NCBI RefSeq assembly: GCF_030211955.1
Contig: NZ_JASODI010000028.1
Span: forward strand, 1 to 24,076
DNA length: 24,076 nucleotides
Origin: Corynebacterium frankenforstense
GTDB lineage: Bacteria; Actinomycetota; Actinomycetes; Mycobacteriales; Mycobacteriaceae
Reading direction: 5' to 3'
The translations under genes were made by a program, and so were the position numbers. This document shows, one piece after another, positions 6,530 through 14,141 of this stretch; within the stretch, counting starts at the first letter, position 1, and every line of letters begins with the position of its first letter. A model generated the notes under the pieces. It had not been told where the DNA came from, did not search any database, and saw only the letters and a list, made by a program, of their open reading frames with translations.

Positions 6530-7507
6530 CTACGACCGCCGCATCGGGAAGATGACCACCGGCACGCCGACGTGCGGCAAAAACGCCGAGGTCGCCGAGC
6601 CCACGAAGACCCGCTCGAAGGGGCCCAGCGGGTTCGACGCCAGGCACAGCAGGTCGCCCTTCTTCCACTTCAGCGCGTCGACGGCGCCGCCCCAGCCGTT
6701 GCCGGTGGCCACGGAGCTCTCCAGCTCCAGGTCCGGCATCGCCGCGGCGATGCGGTCGCGCACCCGGTCGAGCATCGCCAGCGAGTGCTCCCGCCAGTCC
6801 GCGGAGAGCTCGCGGGAGAGATCCAGGCTGTCCTCGAGCGGGGTGTCGGAGATCCCGGTGGGGGAGAAGGCGAGCACGCGCAGCGGCACGCCCCACGCCC
6901 GGGCCCGGCCGGCTGAGCGCAGCAGCGCGGGGTCCTCCGGGTCGAACTCGCCCTCGAGGAAGGCGAAGTTGACCCGGCGCACGCCCTTCTTGGACAGCTT
7001 GACCTTGCGGGGGGACAGGCACACCGGCCGCGGCGAGGAGTGCAGCAGGGCGTCGGCGGTGGAGCTGACGAAGAACCGGCCCTTCGGCGCGGTCGCGTCG
7101 GAGTCCAGCGCGATGACGTCGGCGTCGAAGTCCTCGGCCGCGGCGGTGATCAGCGCGTGCTCGGAGGGGCCGTCGGCGAAGACGGCGACCTTGTCGTCCC
7201 ACATCTCCTCGGGGATGCCGGATTCGGAAAGGGCCTGCTCGACGCGGCGGCGGGCGGCTTTGGCCTCCCGGGAGAACCACTTGCCGTACTTGCCGCCCAT
7301 CTTCTTCAGAGAGGTCGCCGGCCAGGGGCGCACGAAGGTGGTCACCGCCCGCACGGTCACGGGCGCGGTGCGGCCCAGCCAGGCCGCGAACTCGACGGCG
7401 TCGCGCGGCTGCGAGTCCGGTCGCAGTGCGATGAGGACGCGGGTGGACCGGTCGTCCGGCTCAGTCAACTGGGTGGGTCGGATCTCCGACCCGGAAGCGT
7501 CTGCCAT
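6530..7507 (-). CDS. Tandem universal stress protein (UspA-like)
   Basis: A 325-residue protein built of two Usp domains, about 20-165 and 170-325. Each shows the alternating hydrophobic strands of the fold: STRVLIALRPD and ADVIALDSD in the first, RVNFAFLEGEFDPED and DLLCLASNPLG in the second. The ends match Usp C-termini: SSTADALLHSSPRPVCLSP and VGSATSAFLPHVGVPVVIFP, the latter keeping part of the G-S ATP-binding motif. The full GxxGx9GS motif is not intact in either half, so nucleotide binding is uncertain. The ATG at 7507 was chosen over the GTG at 7558; neither has a clear ribosome binding site. A TAATCT at 7611-7616 (minus strand) is a possible -10. No signal peptide is seen; a cytoplasmic stress role is inferred from family only. 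Confidence 0.82.
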   Translation of the reverse strand: MADASGSEIRPTQLTEPDDRSTRVLIALRPDSQPRDAVEFAAWLGRTAPVTVRAVTTFVRPWPATSLKKMGGKYGKWFSREAKAARRRVEQALSESGIPEEMWDDKVAVFADGPSEHALITAAAEDFDADVIALDSDATAPKGRFFVSSTADALLHSSPRPVCLSPRKVKLSKKGVRRVNFAFLEGEFDPEDPALLRSAGRARAWGVPLRVLAFSPTGISDTPLEDSLDLSRELSADWREHSLAMLDRVRDRIAAAMPDLELESSVATGNGWGGAVDALKWKKGDLLCLASNPLGPFERVFVGSATSAFLPHVGVPVVIFPMRRS

Positions 7508-7710
7508 ACGTGAGGTGTTTGATGTGTCGGGAAAGTGGAGGTCGCCGCGGCGGGGCACTCACCCCGGCACCGGCGCGCGGAAGGTCGCGGGTACGACTCC
7601 GCCTGGCCTCAGATTACGCGGGCGCGCACCGCCCCCGTGCCAGAGGCGTCCACTTTTTCGCCCCGCAGGGCCCGGCCGCACCATCCGGCCGCAGCCCCCG
7701 TGCTCAGCCC

Positions 7711-8172
7711 CTAGTGGTTGCCGGAGTCCCCGACGCGGTTGCCGTAGGCCTCGGCCAGCCGGTTGATCACGTCGGCGGCCTGGTCGGCGACCTCGAGGTC
7801 CTTCTCGTCGAGGCTGCGCAGGAGGTCGGCGAAGTAGGCGTTGCGCTCCTCGCCGACGCGCTTGAGCTCCTCGGCGCCGTGGTCGGTCAGACGCACGCGC
7901 ACGCCGCGGCGGTCGGTGGTGTCGCGCAGGCGCTCGACCATGCCGCGCTGCTCGAGCTGGTGCAGCGCGTTCGAGGCGGTGGGCATGCGGATGCCTTCCT
8001 CGCGGGCGATCTGGCTGATGCGCGAGGGGCCGTTCTCCGAGAGCCGCGACAGGATGGACAGCTGCGGCCCGGTCAGGTCCGACTGCTCCGCGACCCGGAA
8101 GTACATCACGTACAGCTTGGTCAGCGCCGGACGCATTCGCCGGGCGATAATCTCGGGGGTCAAAGCGTTCAT
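7711..8172 (-). CDS. MarR-family transcriptional regulator
   Basis: A 153-residue winged-helix regulator. The DNA-binding core is SRISQIAREEGIRMPTASNA (about 50-69) followed by the recognition helix end LHQLEQRGMVERL, then the wing DRRGVRVRLTDHG (about 87-99). Flanking helices 1-40 and 110-150 form the dimer interface. The ATG at 8172 fits the family N-terminus. A short palindrome overlaps the predicted promoter 66-86 bases upstream, which suggests autoregulation. Two Cys-free helices argue against a cysteine redox switch of the OhrR type. No obvious target operon adjoins it; the divergent DUF5318-ponA block is 325 bases away. A MarR gene (Rv0042c) also lies close to this block in M. tuberculosis. 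The ligand is unknown. Confidence 0.9.
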   Translation of the reverse strand: MNALTPEIIARRMRPALTKLYVMYFRVAEQSDLTGPQLSILSRLSENGPSRISQIAREEGIRMPTASNALHQLEQRGMVERLRDTTDRRGVRVRLTDHGAEELKRVGEERNAYFADLLRSLDEKDLEVADQAADVINRLAEAYGNRVGDSGNH

Positions 8173-8237
8173 GCCCTACCTTCGACGTCGACGGGTGCCG
8201 CGCCGCGCGGGGACCGGGGGCGGCGGCGATCACCTGA

Positions 8238-8258
8238 ATACTACATTTCCTACAGTAT
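8238..8258. promoter_or_regulatory. Candidate MarR operator overlapping the marR promoter
   Basis: Five-base inverted arms ATACT (8238-8242) and AGTAT (8254-8258) enclose 11 bases. A second outer pair, CCTGAA (8233-8238) and TTCAGG (8270-8275), surrounds them. On the minus strand the left arm forms a TAGTAT -10 (8243-8238). This AT-rich island stands out in very GC-rich surroundings. Such a site would block RNA polymerase when occupied. Confidence 0.5.
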
Positions 8259-8304
8259 GCCTATCTAATTTCAGGTTGCCCCGCAAAAGCCTCCCCTGCT
8301 CACC

Positions 8305-8446
8305 CCCGCTTGCCGACGCCCCGCCGGCCGCCGCGCCCGGTTCCCGCACCGTTTAAAAGGGGGCGCCGCAGGCGCCCCCCTGCGCCGCCCTCCGGGCGGC
8401 GCCCGCGCCCACGGCGACGGGGTGTGCGCAGGCGTCGGCAAGCGGG
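8305..8446. repeat. 142-bp inverted-repeat element with two internal perfect hairpins
   Basis: The ends CCCGCTTGCCGACGCC (8305-8320) and GGCGTCGGCAAGCGGG (8431-8446) are perfect 16-base inverted repeats. Inside lie two perfect 9-bp stems with 3-base loops: 8359-8379 (GGGGGCGCC/GGCGCCCCC) and 8382-8402 (GCGCCGCCC/GGGCGGCGC). On the minus strand the first is followed by TTTT, so it could stop antisense transcription coming from the DUF5318 side. A second core, GACGTCGTCAAG, directly adjoins the right end (8446-8457). No coding capacity is seen. Confidence 0.8.
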
Positions 8447-8484
8447 ACGTCGTCAAGCAAAGGGGGCGGGTACGCACACGGGGT

Positions 8485-8490
8485 TAGGCT
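8485..8490 (+). promoter_or_regulatory. Candidate -10 of the DUF5318 gene
   Basis: TAGGCT ends 7 bases before the ATG at 8498 and there is no good ribosome binding site, again indicating a leaderless mRNA. It argues against the GTG at 8492 as the start. Confidence 0.35.
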
Positions 8491-8497
8491 GGTGGGC

Positions 8498-8863
8498 ATG
8501 TTCGAGATCGTCCGTCCCGTCAGCCACCGGGTGCGTCGCGCGCGCGTGCTCGCGGCGCTGCGCGACGGGCAACTGCGCAGGCAGGCGGCCTGTGGCGCCG
8601 ACGCGCGCCTGGTCGCCGCCGCGCGCTTCCACGGCCGGGAGGCCGGCCGGGCCTGCCCGGTGTGCGGCTCGGACGAGCTTCGCGAGGTGCGCTTCGTCTA
8701 CGGCGACGAACTCGGCGAGCGCGCCGGGACCGCGCGCGGGCGCCGGGAACTCGAGGCGCTCGTCGCCGAGCTGGGGGAGGTCGGCGTCCACCTCGTGGAG
8801 GTCTGCCCGCGGTGTGTCTGGAATCACCTTCTCGAGTCAGGGGTCGCGGTACCTCAGCGCTGA
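8498..8863 (+). CDS. DUF5318 family zinc-ribbon-like protein
   Basis: A 121-residue protein corresponding by position and content to M. tuberculosis Rv0049, which likewise sits directly before ponA1. Two Cys pairs, CPVCGSDE (about 52-59) and CPRCVW (about 103-108), could bind one zinc. Between them lies a mixed helical region (ELGERAGTARGRRELEALVA). The C-terminus HLLESGVAVPQR is short. Function is unknown; conserved linkage to a peptidoglycan synthase suggests an envelope-related regulatory role, which is inference. The ATG at 8498 was preferred over the GTG at 8492 because a -10 hexamer ends 7 bases before it. The stop is 130 bases before the chosen ponA start, with a separate promoter between. 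Confidence 0.88.
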   Translation: MFEIVRPVSHRVRRARVLAALRDGQLRRQAACGADARLVAAARFHGREAGRACPVCGSDELREVRFVYGDELGERAGTARGRRELEALVAELGEVGVHLVEVCPRCVWNHLLESGVAVPQR

Positions 8864-8887
8864 GCGGCGCGCGCCGTGGTGCCGCCG

Positions 8888-8917
8888 TTCGACCCCACGG
8901 AAAGGGGGACGTAATCT
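8888..8917 (+). promoter_or_regulatory. Candidate ponA1 promoter
   Basis: TTCGAC (8888-8893) and TAATCT (8912-8917) are separated by 18 bases. Transcription would start near 8924, giving a leader of roughly 70 bases to the chosen start. Confidence 0.5.
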
Positions 8918-8992
8918 CTTGGGGGAAGTGTGTACACGGCGCGCCGGGGCCCCGGCCCGCGCGTCGTGCCGTGCGAAGTGATGGGGACCAAC

Positions 8993-11182
8993 GTGTCAGA
9001 AGAGAACAGGCCCGGCGCCACGCCGGCGACGTCCAGGGCGAAGGAAGGCCGTCGCAAGGGCGGCGCGCGTAGCCTCGAGAAGCCCGGCGGCGGGCGCGGC
9101 AGCTGGGTGAAGTGGACCGGCGGCATCCTGGCCGCCGTCGTCATCCTGCCGATCCTCGGCTTCATGGTCGCCTACCTGCTTGCGGACGTGCCCGAGCCGG
9201 AGGAGCTGACGAGCGCGCAGGTCTCGCAGATCTACGCCGCCGACAACGAGACCGAGCTGGCGCGCATCGTGCCGCCGGACGGCAACCGCCGCCAGGTCGC
9301 CCTGGAGGAGATCCCGCAGGGTGTGCAGGACGCGGTGCTCGCCGCCGAGGACCGGGAGTTCTGGACCAACCCGGGCTTCTCGATCACCGGCTTCGGCCGC
9401 GCGGTGCTCGGCCAGATCACCGGTGACGCCTCCGCCGGCGGCGGCTCGACGATCACCCAGCAGTACGTCAAGAACGCGCTGGTGGGCAACGAGCACTCCC
9501 TGGCGCGCAAGGCCCGCGAGCTGGTCTACTCCACCAAGATGGCCAACGAGTGGACCAAGGAGGAGGTGCTGGCCGCCTACCTCAACACCGTCTACTTCGG
9601 GCGCAACGCCTACGGCGTGGAGGCCGCGGCCAACGCCTACTTCGACAAGCACGTCTCCGACCTGACGTCGGAGGAGGGCGCGGTGCTCGCCGCGGCCATC
9701 CAGCGGCCCAGCGAGCTGGACCCGTGGGTCAACCGCGAGGAGTCCGAGGCCCGCTGGAACTACGTCATGGACGGGATGGTCGAGTCCGGCACCGTCCCCG
9801 CCGAGCAGCGCGCCGCCGCCGTCTACCCCGAGGTCCAGGACCCGGCGAACTACTCCGCGTACACCGAGGCCTCCGGGCCCAACGGCATGATCAAGAACCA
9901 GGTCATCTCCGAGCTGGAGACCGTCGGCCTGACCGAGGAGGACGTGACCACCCGCGGTCTGCGTGTGACCACCACGATCGACCCGCAGGCCCAGCAGGCC
10001 GCCCTCGACGCCGTCTACGGCAACATGGAGGGCGCCGCCGAGAGCCTGCGCACCGCCGTGGTCTCCGTCGACCCGCGCTCCGGTGCCGTGCGCGCCTACT
10101 ACGGCGGCGAGGACCCCTCCGGCTGGGACTACGCCAACGCCGGCCTGCAGACCGGCTCGACCTTCAAGATCTTCGGCCTGGCCGCCGCCCTGCAGCAGGG
10201 CATCCCGCTGTCGGCGGCGTACGCCTCGGAGCCGGTGACCCTGCCCGGCGGCATCCCCGTCGGCAACGTCGGCGGCGAGAGCTGCGGCACCTGCTCGATC
10301 TCCGAGGCGCTCAAGCGCTCGCTGAACACCAGCTTCATCCGCCTGCAGGACGACCTGGAGAACAAGACCCAGGACACCGCGGACATGGCCCACGCCCTGG
10401 GCGTGGCCCGCTCGATCCCGGGCGTGCCGGAGACCCTGACCGAGAACGGCCAGACCCCCTACGAGGGCATCGTGCTCGGCCAGTACCAGTCCCGCCCGCT
10501 CGACATGGCCGTCGCGCTGGGCACCCTGACCAACCGCGGTGTCTGGCAGCAGCCCCACTTCGTCAGCAAGGTCGAGACGGCCACCGGCGAGGTCCTCTAC
10601 GAGTTCGAGGACAAGGGCGGCGAGCGCCGCGTCAACGAGACCGTGGCCGACAACGTCATCCAGGCCATGCAGCCGATCGCGGCCTACTCCAACGGCCACG
10701 TGCTGGCCAACGGCCGGCCCTCGGCCGCCAAGACCGGCACCACGCAGCTCGGCGACACGGGCAGCAACAAGGACGCCTGGATGGTCGGCTCGACCCCGCA
10801 GCTGTCCACCGCCGTGTGGGTGGGCACCGTGGACAACTCGCCGATCTACATGTACGGCTCCGGGATGCCCTCGGACATCTGGAAGTCCACCATGGACGGC
10901 GCCCTCCAGAACCAGGAGATCGAGAGCTTCCCGCAGGCCAAGCCCGTCACCTGGGGCGAGGGCAACTACAACACGGCCTACACGCCGCCGGCCACCCAGG
11001 CCGACACCGGCTCGGCCACCCCGACCAGCGAGGCGCCCTCGCCGGAGGCCACGGAGCCGGAGCCCGCGCCCGAGCCCGGCCCGGCGCCGGAGCCGGTGCC
11101 CGGCGGTGACCCCAACGGCGACCAGCCGGCCCCGCCGGAGCTGCCCGAGCTCGAGGTGCCCGAGGAGCTGCTGCCGTTCTGA
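8993..11182 (+). CDS. ponA1: Bifunctional class A penicillin-binding protein (PonA1-like)
   Basis: A 729-residue peptidoglycan glycosyltransferase and transpeptidase. After a basic cytoplasmic tail a single membrane anchor (about 40-63, ILAAVVILPILGFMVAYLLA) precedes the GT51 domain: catalytic Glu119 in AAEDREFW, GGSTITQQYVKNAL (150-163) and the KEEVLAAYLNTVYFGRNAYG motif. The transpeptidase domain has the active-site serine in S389-T-F-K392, S443-L-N445 and K580-T-G-T-T. The tail after about 665 is Pro/Glu-rich, probably spanning the wall; no PASTA repeat is seen. The GTG at 8993 has GGGGA 5 bases before it; in-frame starts at 8981 (ATG) and 8930 (GTG) are possible and would add 4 or 21 residues. 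Position after DUF5318 and before a GT87-type gene matches M. tuberculosis Rv0049-Rv0051. Confidence 0.95.
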   Translation: MSEENRPGATPATSRAKEGRRKGGARSLEKPGGGRGSWVKWTGGILAAVVILPILGFMVAYLLADVPEPEELTSAQVSQIYAADNETELARIVPPDGNRRQVALEEIPQGVQDAVLAAEDREFWTNPGFSITGFGRAVLGQITGDASAGGGSTITQQYVKNALVGNEHSLARKARELVYSTKMANEWTKEEVLAAYLNTVYFGRNAYGVEAAANAYFDKHVSDLTSEEGAVLAAAIQRPSELDPWVNREESEARWNYVMDGMVESGTVPAEQRAAAVYPEVQDPANYSAYTEASGPNGMIKNQVISELETVGLTEEDVTTRGLRVTTTIDPQAQQAALDAVYGNMEGAAESLRTAVVSVDPRSGAVRAYYGGEDPSGWDYANAGLQTGSTFKIFGLAAALQQGIPLSAAYASEPVTLPGGIPVGNVGGESCGTCSISEALKRSLNTSFIRLQDDLENKTQDTADMAHALGVARSIPGVPETLTENGQTPYEGIVLGQYQSRPLDMAVALGTLTNRGVWQQPHFVSKVETATGEVLYEFEDKGGERRVNETVADNVIQAMQPIAAYSNGHVLANGRPSAAKTGTTQLGDTGSNKDAWMVGSTPQLSTAVWVGTVDNSPIYMYGSGMPSDIWKSTMDGALQNQEIESFPQAKPVTWGEGNYNTAYTPPATQADTGSATPTSEAPSPEATEPEPAPEPGPAPEPVPGGDPNGDQPAPPELPELEVPEELLPF

Positions 11183-11268
11183 GTGAGACGTCGAGCCCCG
11201 CGCCGGGCGCGGCGGCGCGGCGCGGCGGGGCGCGCGCTGGGGCGTCCGCGGACCCGGCGGCCCGCGTC

Positions 11269-12804
11269 GTGCGCCCGGCTGCGCGCGTGCAGCCCGCCCG
11301 CACCGAGCCCGTCGCCCGCGGTGTGATCGAGCGCCTCGGCGGGCCCGTCGGCCGGCGCGCCCTGATCGGCCGCCAGCGCTGGTGGACCCCGCTGCGCGTG
11401 CTGCTGACCCTGGCGTTGACCTTCCTGGCCCTCGGCTACCTGTCGAAGGCCAACTGCCTGTTCGGCACCGCCGAGACGGGCGTGAACTGGTCGGGCAACC
11501 GGCCCTACATGTCGGCCTGCTACAACGACATCCTGCCGCTGTACTCCGGGCGCGGCCTCGACGATCCGGGCGACCCCTACGCCTACTCCTGGTCCGAGGA
11601 CGGCCGGCTGCGCTACATGGAGTACCCGGTGCTCGCCGGGTGGTTCCAGGCGATCCTCGGTGCCGTCGCGCACTACACCTTCCCGGTGGTGCGCCTGCTC
11701 CTCGACGTCCCCGAGGCCTCCTGGTACTTCACCCTGACCGCCCTCGTGCTCGCCTGCATGTGGCTGGTGGTCATCCGCCTGGTCGCCGAGCTGGCGGGCA
11801 ACCGTGTCTGGGACGTGGTGCTCGTCGCCGCCTCGCCGGTGATCGTCATGCACGCGTTCACCAACTGGGACATACCCTCGATCCTGTGCGCCGTCGCGGC
11901 ACTCGTGGCCGTCAAGCGCGACGCGCCGGTGTGGGCCGGCGTGTGGATCGGCGTGGGCACGGCCGTGAAGCTCTGGCCGCTGTTCCTGCTCGGCGCGTTC
12001 CTGGTGCTCGCGGTGCGCTCGAACCGCTGGCGGCCCTTCCTGGCGATGACGGGCGCGGCCGCGGTGGTGTGGCTGGCGGTCAACCTGCCGGTCATGCTCG
12101 CCCACCCGGAGGCCTGGGGCGAGTTCAACCGCCTCAACAGCACCCGCGGCGCGGAGTGGACCACGATCTACCAGGTCTTCACCCGCGTCACGGGGGTGGA
12201 CCTGAGCGTCGGCTTCCTCAACACCGCCTCCTTCGTCCTCTTCGCCGGCGCGTGCCTGGCCGTCGCCCTGCTGGGCCTGGCGGCGCGCCGCCGCCCGCGG
12301 GTGGCCGAGCTGGTCTTCCTCATCGTCGCGGCCTTCCTGCTGTTCAACAAGGTCTGGTCGCCGCAGTACTCGCTGTGGCTGGTGGTCCCGGCCGTCCTCG
12401 CGCTGCCGCGCTGGCGCCTGCTGCTGACCTGGATGACCCTCGAGCTGCTCATGTGGCCGGCGACGATGATCTTCATCGGCGCCGAAGAGGGCAACAAGAT
12501 CCCCGCCGAGATGTTCAACCTGCTCATCCTCGCCCGTGACGGCTTCATCGTCGCGATGGCGGTGCTCGTCGTGCGCCAGATGCTCGGCCGCTCCCGCGAC
12601 CGCGTGCTCGCCGCCCACCGCGGCGTCGACGTCCTCGCCGGCCCCTTCGGGATTGACGACGCCCCGTGGGTCGCCGCGCGCGCCCGCCGTTCCGGCGGGC
12701 GCGCCGGGTGGGCCGTCGAGGAGGACCCGACCGTGCGCGGGTGCTGGGGCTCCGAGGTTTCCGACGCCGCCGGCACCGACACCGGAGAGGAGGTGGGTCG
12801 GTGA
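11269..12804 (+). CDS. GT87/DUF2029-like polytopic membrane glycosyltransferase
   Basis: A 511-residue protein with about ten hydrophobic segments between residues 42 and 440, matching the Rv0051-type membrane protein that follows ponA1 in mycobacteria. The first large outside loop (NWSGNRPYMSACYNDILPLY, then DGRLRYMEYPVLAGW) contains Asp and Glu residues where GT-C enzymes keep their catalytic acid. The family uses polyprenyl-phosphate sugars (mannose, arabinose) at the outer membrane face; the acceptor here is unknown. The GTG at 11269 is the first usable start, though the frame is open back to the ponA stop and a longer form cannot be excluded. The cytoplasmic tail (about 455-511) contains a hairpin-rich repeat from 12652, translated as IDDAPWVAARARRSGGRAG. 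The stop overlaps the next gene. Confidence 0.8.
   Translation: MRPAARVQPARTEPVARGVIERLGGPVGRRALIGRQRWWTPLRVLLTLALTFLALGYLSKANCLFGTAETGVNWSGNRPYMSACYNDILPLYSGRGLDDPGDPYAYSWSEDGRLRYMEYPVLAGWFQAILGAVAHYTFPVVRLLLDVPEASWYFTLTALVLACMWLVVIRLVAELAGNRVWDVVLVAASPVIVMHAFTNWDIPSILCAVAALVAVKRDAPVWAGVWIGVGTAVKLWPLFLLGAFLVLAVRSNRWRPFLAMTGAAAVVWLAVNLPVMLAHPEAWGEFNRLNSTRGAEWTTIYQVFTRVTGVDLSVGFLNTASFVLFAGACLAVALLGLAARRRPRVAELVFLIVAAFLLFNKVWSPQYSLWLVVPAVLALPRWRLLLTWMTLELLMWPATMIFIGAEEGNKIPAEMFNLLILARDGFIVAMAVLVVRQMLGRSRDRVLAAHRGVDVLAGPFGIDDAPWVAARARRSGGRAGWAVEEDPTVRGCWGSEVSDAAGTDTGEEVGR
12652..12721. repeat. Structured repeat copy inside the 3' end of the GT87-like gene
   Basis: It begins ATTGACGACGCC and continues CGTGGGTCGCCG; these first 25 bases match 23183-23207 with a single mismatch. 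It contains a perfect 12-bp stem with a TTC loop (12678-12689 with 12693-12704). The copy is read through in frame and ends before the stop of the gene. Confidence 0.75.
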
Positions 12805-12989
12805 GTTCCGTGATGTGGGTGACCGTCTGCTCCGTGCTGATCGCGTTCTTCTGCCTGCTCGGCGCCTTCGCCCTGTTCATGTACGGCAAGCCACGCAAGT
12901 GGGTGTGGCTGCTCGGCGGGCTGGCGTTCGTGTGCGTGACCGTTATCCCGGTCGGCATCGCCGTCTTCTACGCCTCGGTCAACAACTAG
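12801..12989 (+). CDS. Small two-segment membrane protein, translationally coupled
   Basis: A 62-residue protein starting at GTG 12801, whose GTGA overlaps the TGA stop of the upstream GT87-like gene. AGGAGGTG (12790-12797) sits a few bases before the start, inside the upstream coding region, so translation is probably coupled. Two hydrophobic segments (about 4-27 and 34-57) are joined by a basic turn, GKPRKW, which predicts an inside loop with both ends outside. There are no recognisable domains and no family name can be given. Tight coupling suggests it works with, or stabilises, the polytopic glycosyltransferase-like protein; this is inference. Longer frames starting further upstream merely overlap the GT87-like gene and lack a ribosome binding site. 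Confidence 0.8.
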   Translation: MSSVMWVTVCSVLIAFFCLLGAFALFMYGKPRKWVWLLGGLAFVCVTVIPVGIAVFYASVNN

Positions 12990-13054
12990 GGCGGGGGGCA
13001 CCCGGGAGAGCCCGCGCCCTGACGTTTCGGCGCCGAATACGTAGCGTGGCGGAC

Positions 13055-13522
13055 ATGACCACTAACTCGCTGACCAAGTTCTCCCGCGCCGCCGTCGCCG
13101 GCGTCGCCGTGATCGCCCTGCCCCTGCTCTCCGTCTGCTCCGGTGGGGGCACCGACGAGACCGTGACCGAGACCGCCACCGTGACCACCGCGGCCGCCGG
13201 CGACGACAACTCCGACGACCGTGACGACCGCGATGACAACGCCGACGACGCCCAGGAGACCGTCACTGAGACGGCCGGCGCCGGGTCCGCCGCCGCCCAG
13301 GGTGCCTCCCCGGGCGACCCGGCACCCTGCGAGGTCGCCTCCTTCTCCGACGAGGCCCGCAACGACATGGCCGAGGAGGGCCTCGACGAGCAGCGCGTGC
13401 GCGACGTCGTCGCCCAGGGCTGCGGCACCGCCGAGCTCGACGACGGCGTCTGGGAGATCGACGTCGAGGAGATCGACGTCGAGATCCTGCCCGACGGCAC
13501 CGTCGTCGACGTCGACGCCTAA
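13055..13522 (+). CDS. Secreted, probable lipoprotein with acidic linker
   Basis: Function unknown. The 155-residue product starts with a signal-peptide-like segment (AAVAGVAVIALPLLSVCSGG) in which Leu25-Ser26-Val27-Cys28 approximates a lipobox; Val before the Cys is atypical, so lipidation is likely but not certain. Residues 33-85 form a Thr/Glu then Asp/Arg-rich linker (TETATVTT, DDNSDDRDDRDDN). The C-terminal part (from about 90) has two cysteines (PCEV and QGCGTAE), which could pair, and an acidic end WEIDVEEIDVEILPDGTVV. A TAGCGT at about 13042-13047 is a possible -10 just before the ATG; GGCGGAC is a weak ribosome binding site. It lies between the envelope gene block and rpsF. Confidence 0.78.
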   Translation: MTTNSLTKFSRAAVAGVAVIALPLLSVCSGGGTDETVTETATVTTAAAGDDNSDDRDDRDDNADDAQETVTETAGAGSAAAQGASPGDPAPCEVASFSDEARNDMAEEGLDEQRVRDVVAQGCGTAELDDGVWEIDVEEIDVEILPDGTVVDVDA

Positions 13523-13595
13523 GGCCCCGAGAGGCACCCGGCCCGCGCGCCCGCGCGGGCCCGCACACCCGCACGGAAACCGCCGGCGGTGCGAG

Positions 13596-13611
13596 GCGCG
13601 ACGTCGGCAAT
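13596..13611 (-). repeat. Copy of the dispersed repeat end
   Basis: GGCGCGACGTCGGCAA (13595-13610) is the exact reverse complement of 19403-19418, and it differs at one base from the right end of the 87-bp element before panD. The preceding 13535-13565 stretch is a strong GC palindrome (CCCGCGCG/CGCGCGGG type). Together they fill the gap after the lipoprotein gene. Confidence 0.5.
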
Positions 13612-13639
13612 CGAAGGTCCGCTCCCTGACCGGGGCGGA

Positions 13640-13669
13640 TTACTTTTTTCGGCCCCGATGCGCTACCCT
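13640..13669 (+). promoter_or_regulatory. Candidate rpsF operon promoter and long leader
   Basis: TTACTT (13640-13645) and TACCCT (13664-13669) are 18 bases apart, just after a T-rich patch. The transcript would have a leader of about 85 bases ending in a complete AGGAGGTGAT ribosome binding site (13745-13754). The leader can pair GGGTTGCC with GGCGACCC and is long enough to hold an S6-S18 autoregulatory structure, but I could not fold that motif confidently. Confidence 0.4.
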
Positions 13670-13762
13670 TGTCGGGTTGCCTGACGCAGGCGACCCTCCT
13701 GCCCCACCCGACCGGGTGTGGCCGAAATTCGATTACCAGACCATAGGAGGTGATGAGGTCCC

Positions 13763-14050
13763 GTGCGTCACTACGAAATCATGATCATCCTGGATCCGAG
13801 CCAGGATCAGCGCAACGTTGCCCCGTCCCTGGAGAAGTACCTCGAGGTTGTCCGCAAGGAGAACGGCACCGTCGAGAAGGTGGATGTGTGGGGCAAGCGT
13901 CGCCTCGCCTACCCGATCCAGAAGCACGAGGAAGGCGTGTACGTCGTCGTCAACCTCGAGTGCGAGCCGGCGACCGTCGACGAGTTTGACCGCCTGGTCT
14001 CCCTCAACGACGCGACCCTGCGCACGAAGGTTCTGCGCACCGACAAGTAA
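13763..14050 (+). CDS. rpsF: 30S ribosomal protein S6
   Basis: A 95-residue S6 with the typical start [12 protein letters not shown], the conserved [18 protein letters not shown] (about 37-54), [20 protein letters not shown] and the end [10 protein letters not shown]. It binds 16S rRNA with S18 on the small-subunit platform. The GTG start at 13763 follows AGGAGGTGAT (13745-13754), a full anti-Shine-Dalgarno match with slightly long spacing. It leads the rpsF-ssb-rplI cluster. rpsR, which often lies between ssb and rplI in bacteria including M. tuberculosis, is absent here. There is no acidic C-terminal extension of the E. coli kind. Confidence 0.98.
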   Translation: MRHYEIMIILDPSQDQRNVAPSLEKYLEVVRKENGTVEKVDVWGKRRLAYPIQKHEEGVYVVVNLECEPATVDEFDRLVSLNDATLRTKVLRTDK

Positions 14051-14141
14051 AGCGGCACACTGGTGTAGAACGACGCGCCGGCCCGGAGCCGGCGCGGTAC
14101 CGAACTGCCCGATGAAAGCTTGAAGGAAGGTCTGAACCACC

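Noticed and set aside
8996..10699. Minus-strand open frame antisense to ponA1
   Set aside because: Gly/Val/Leu/His shadow of a motif-complete penicillin-binding protein.
13670..13762. S6-S18 ribosomal leader RNA
   Set aside because: Length and position fit, but I could not fold the known motif, so it is not called as an RNA feature.
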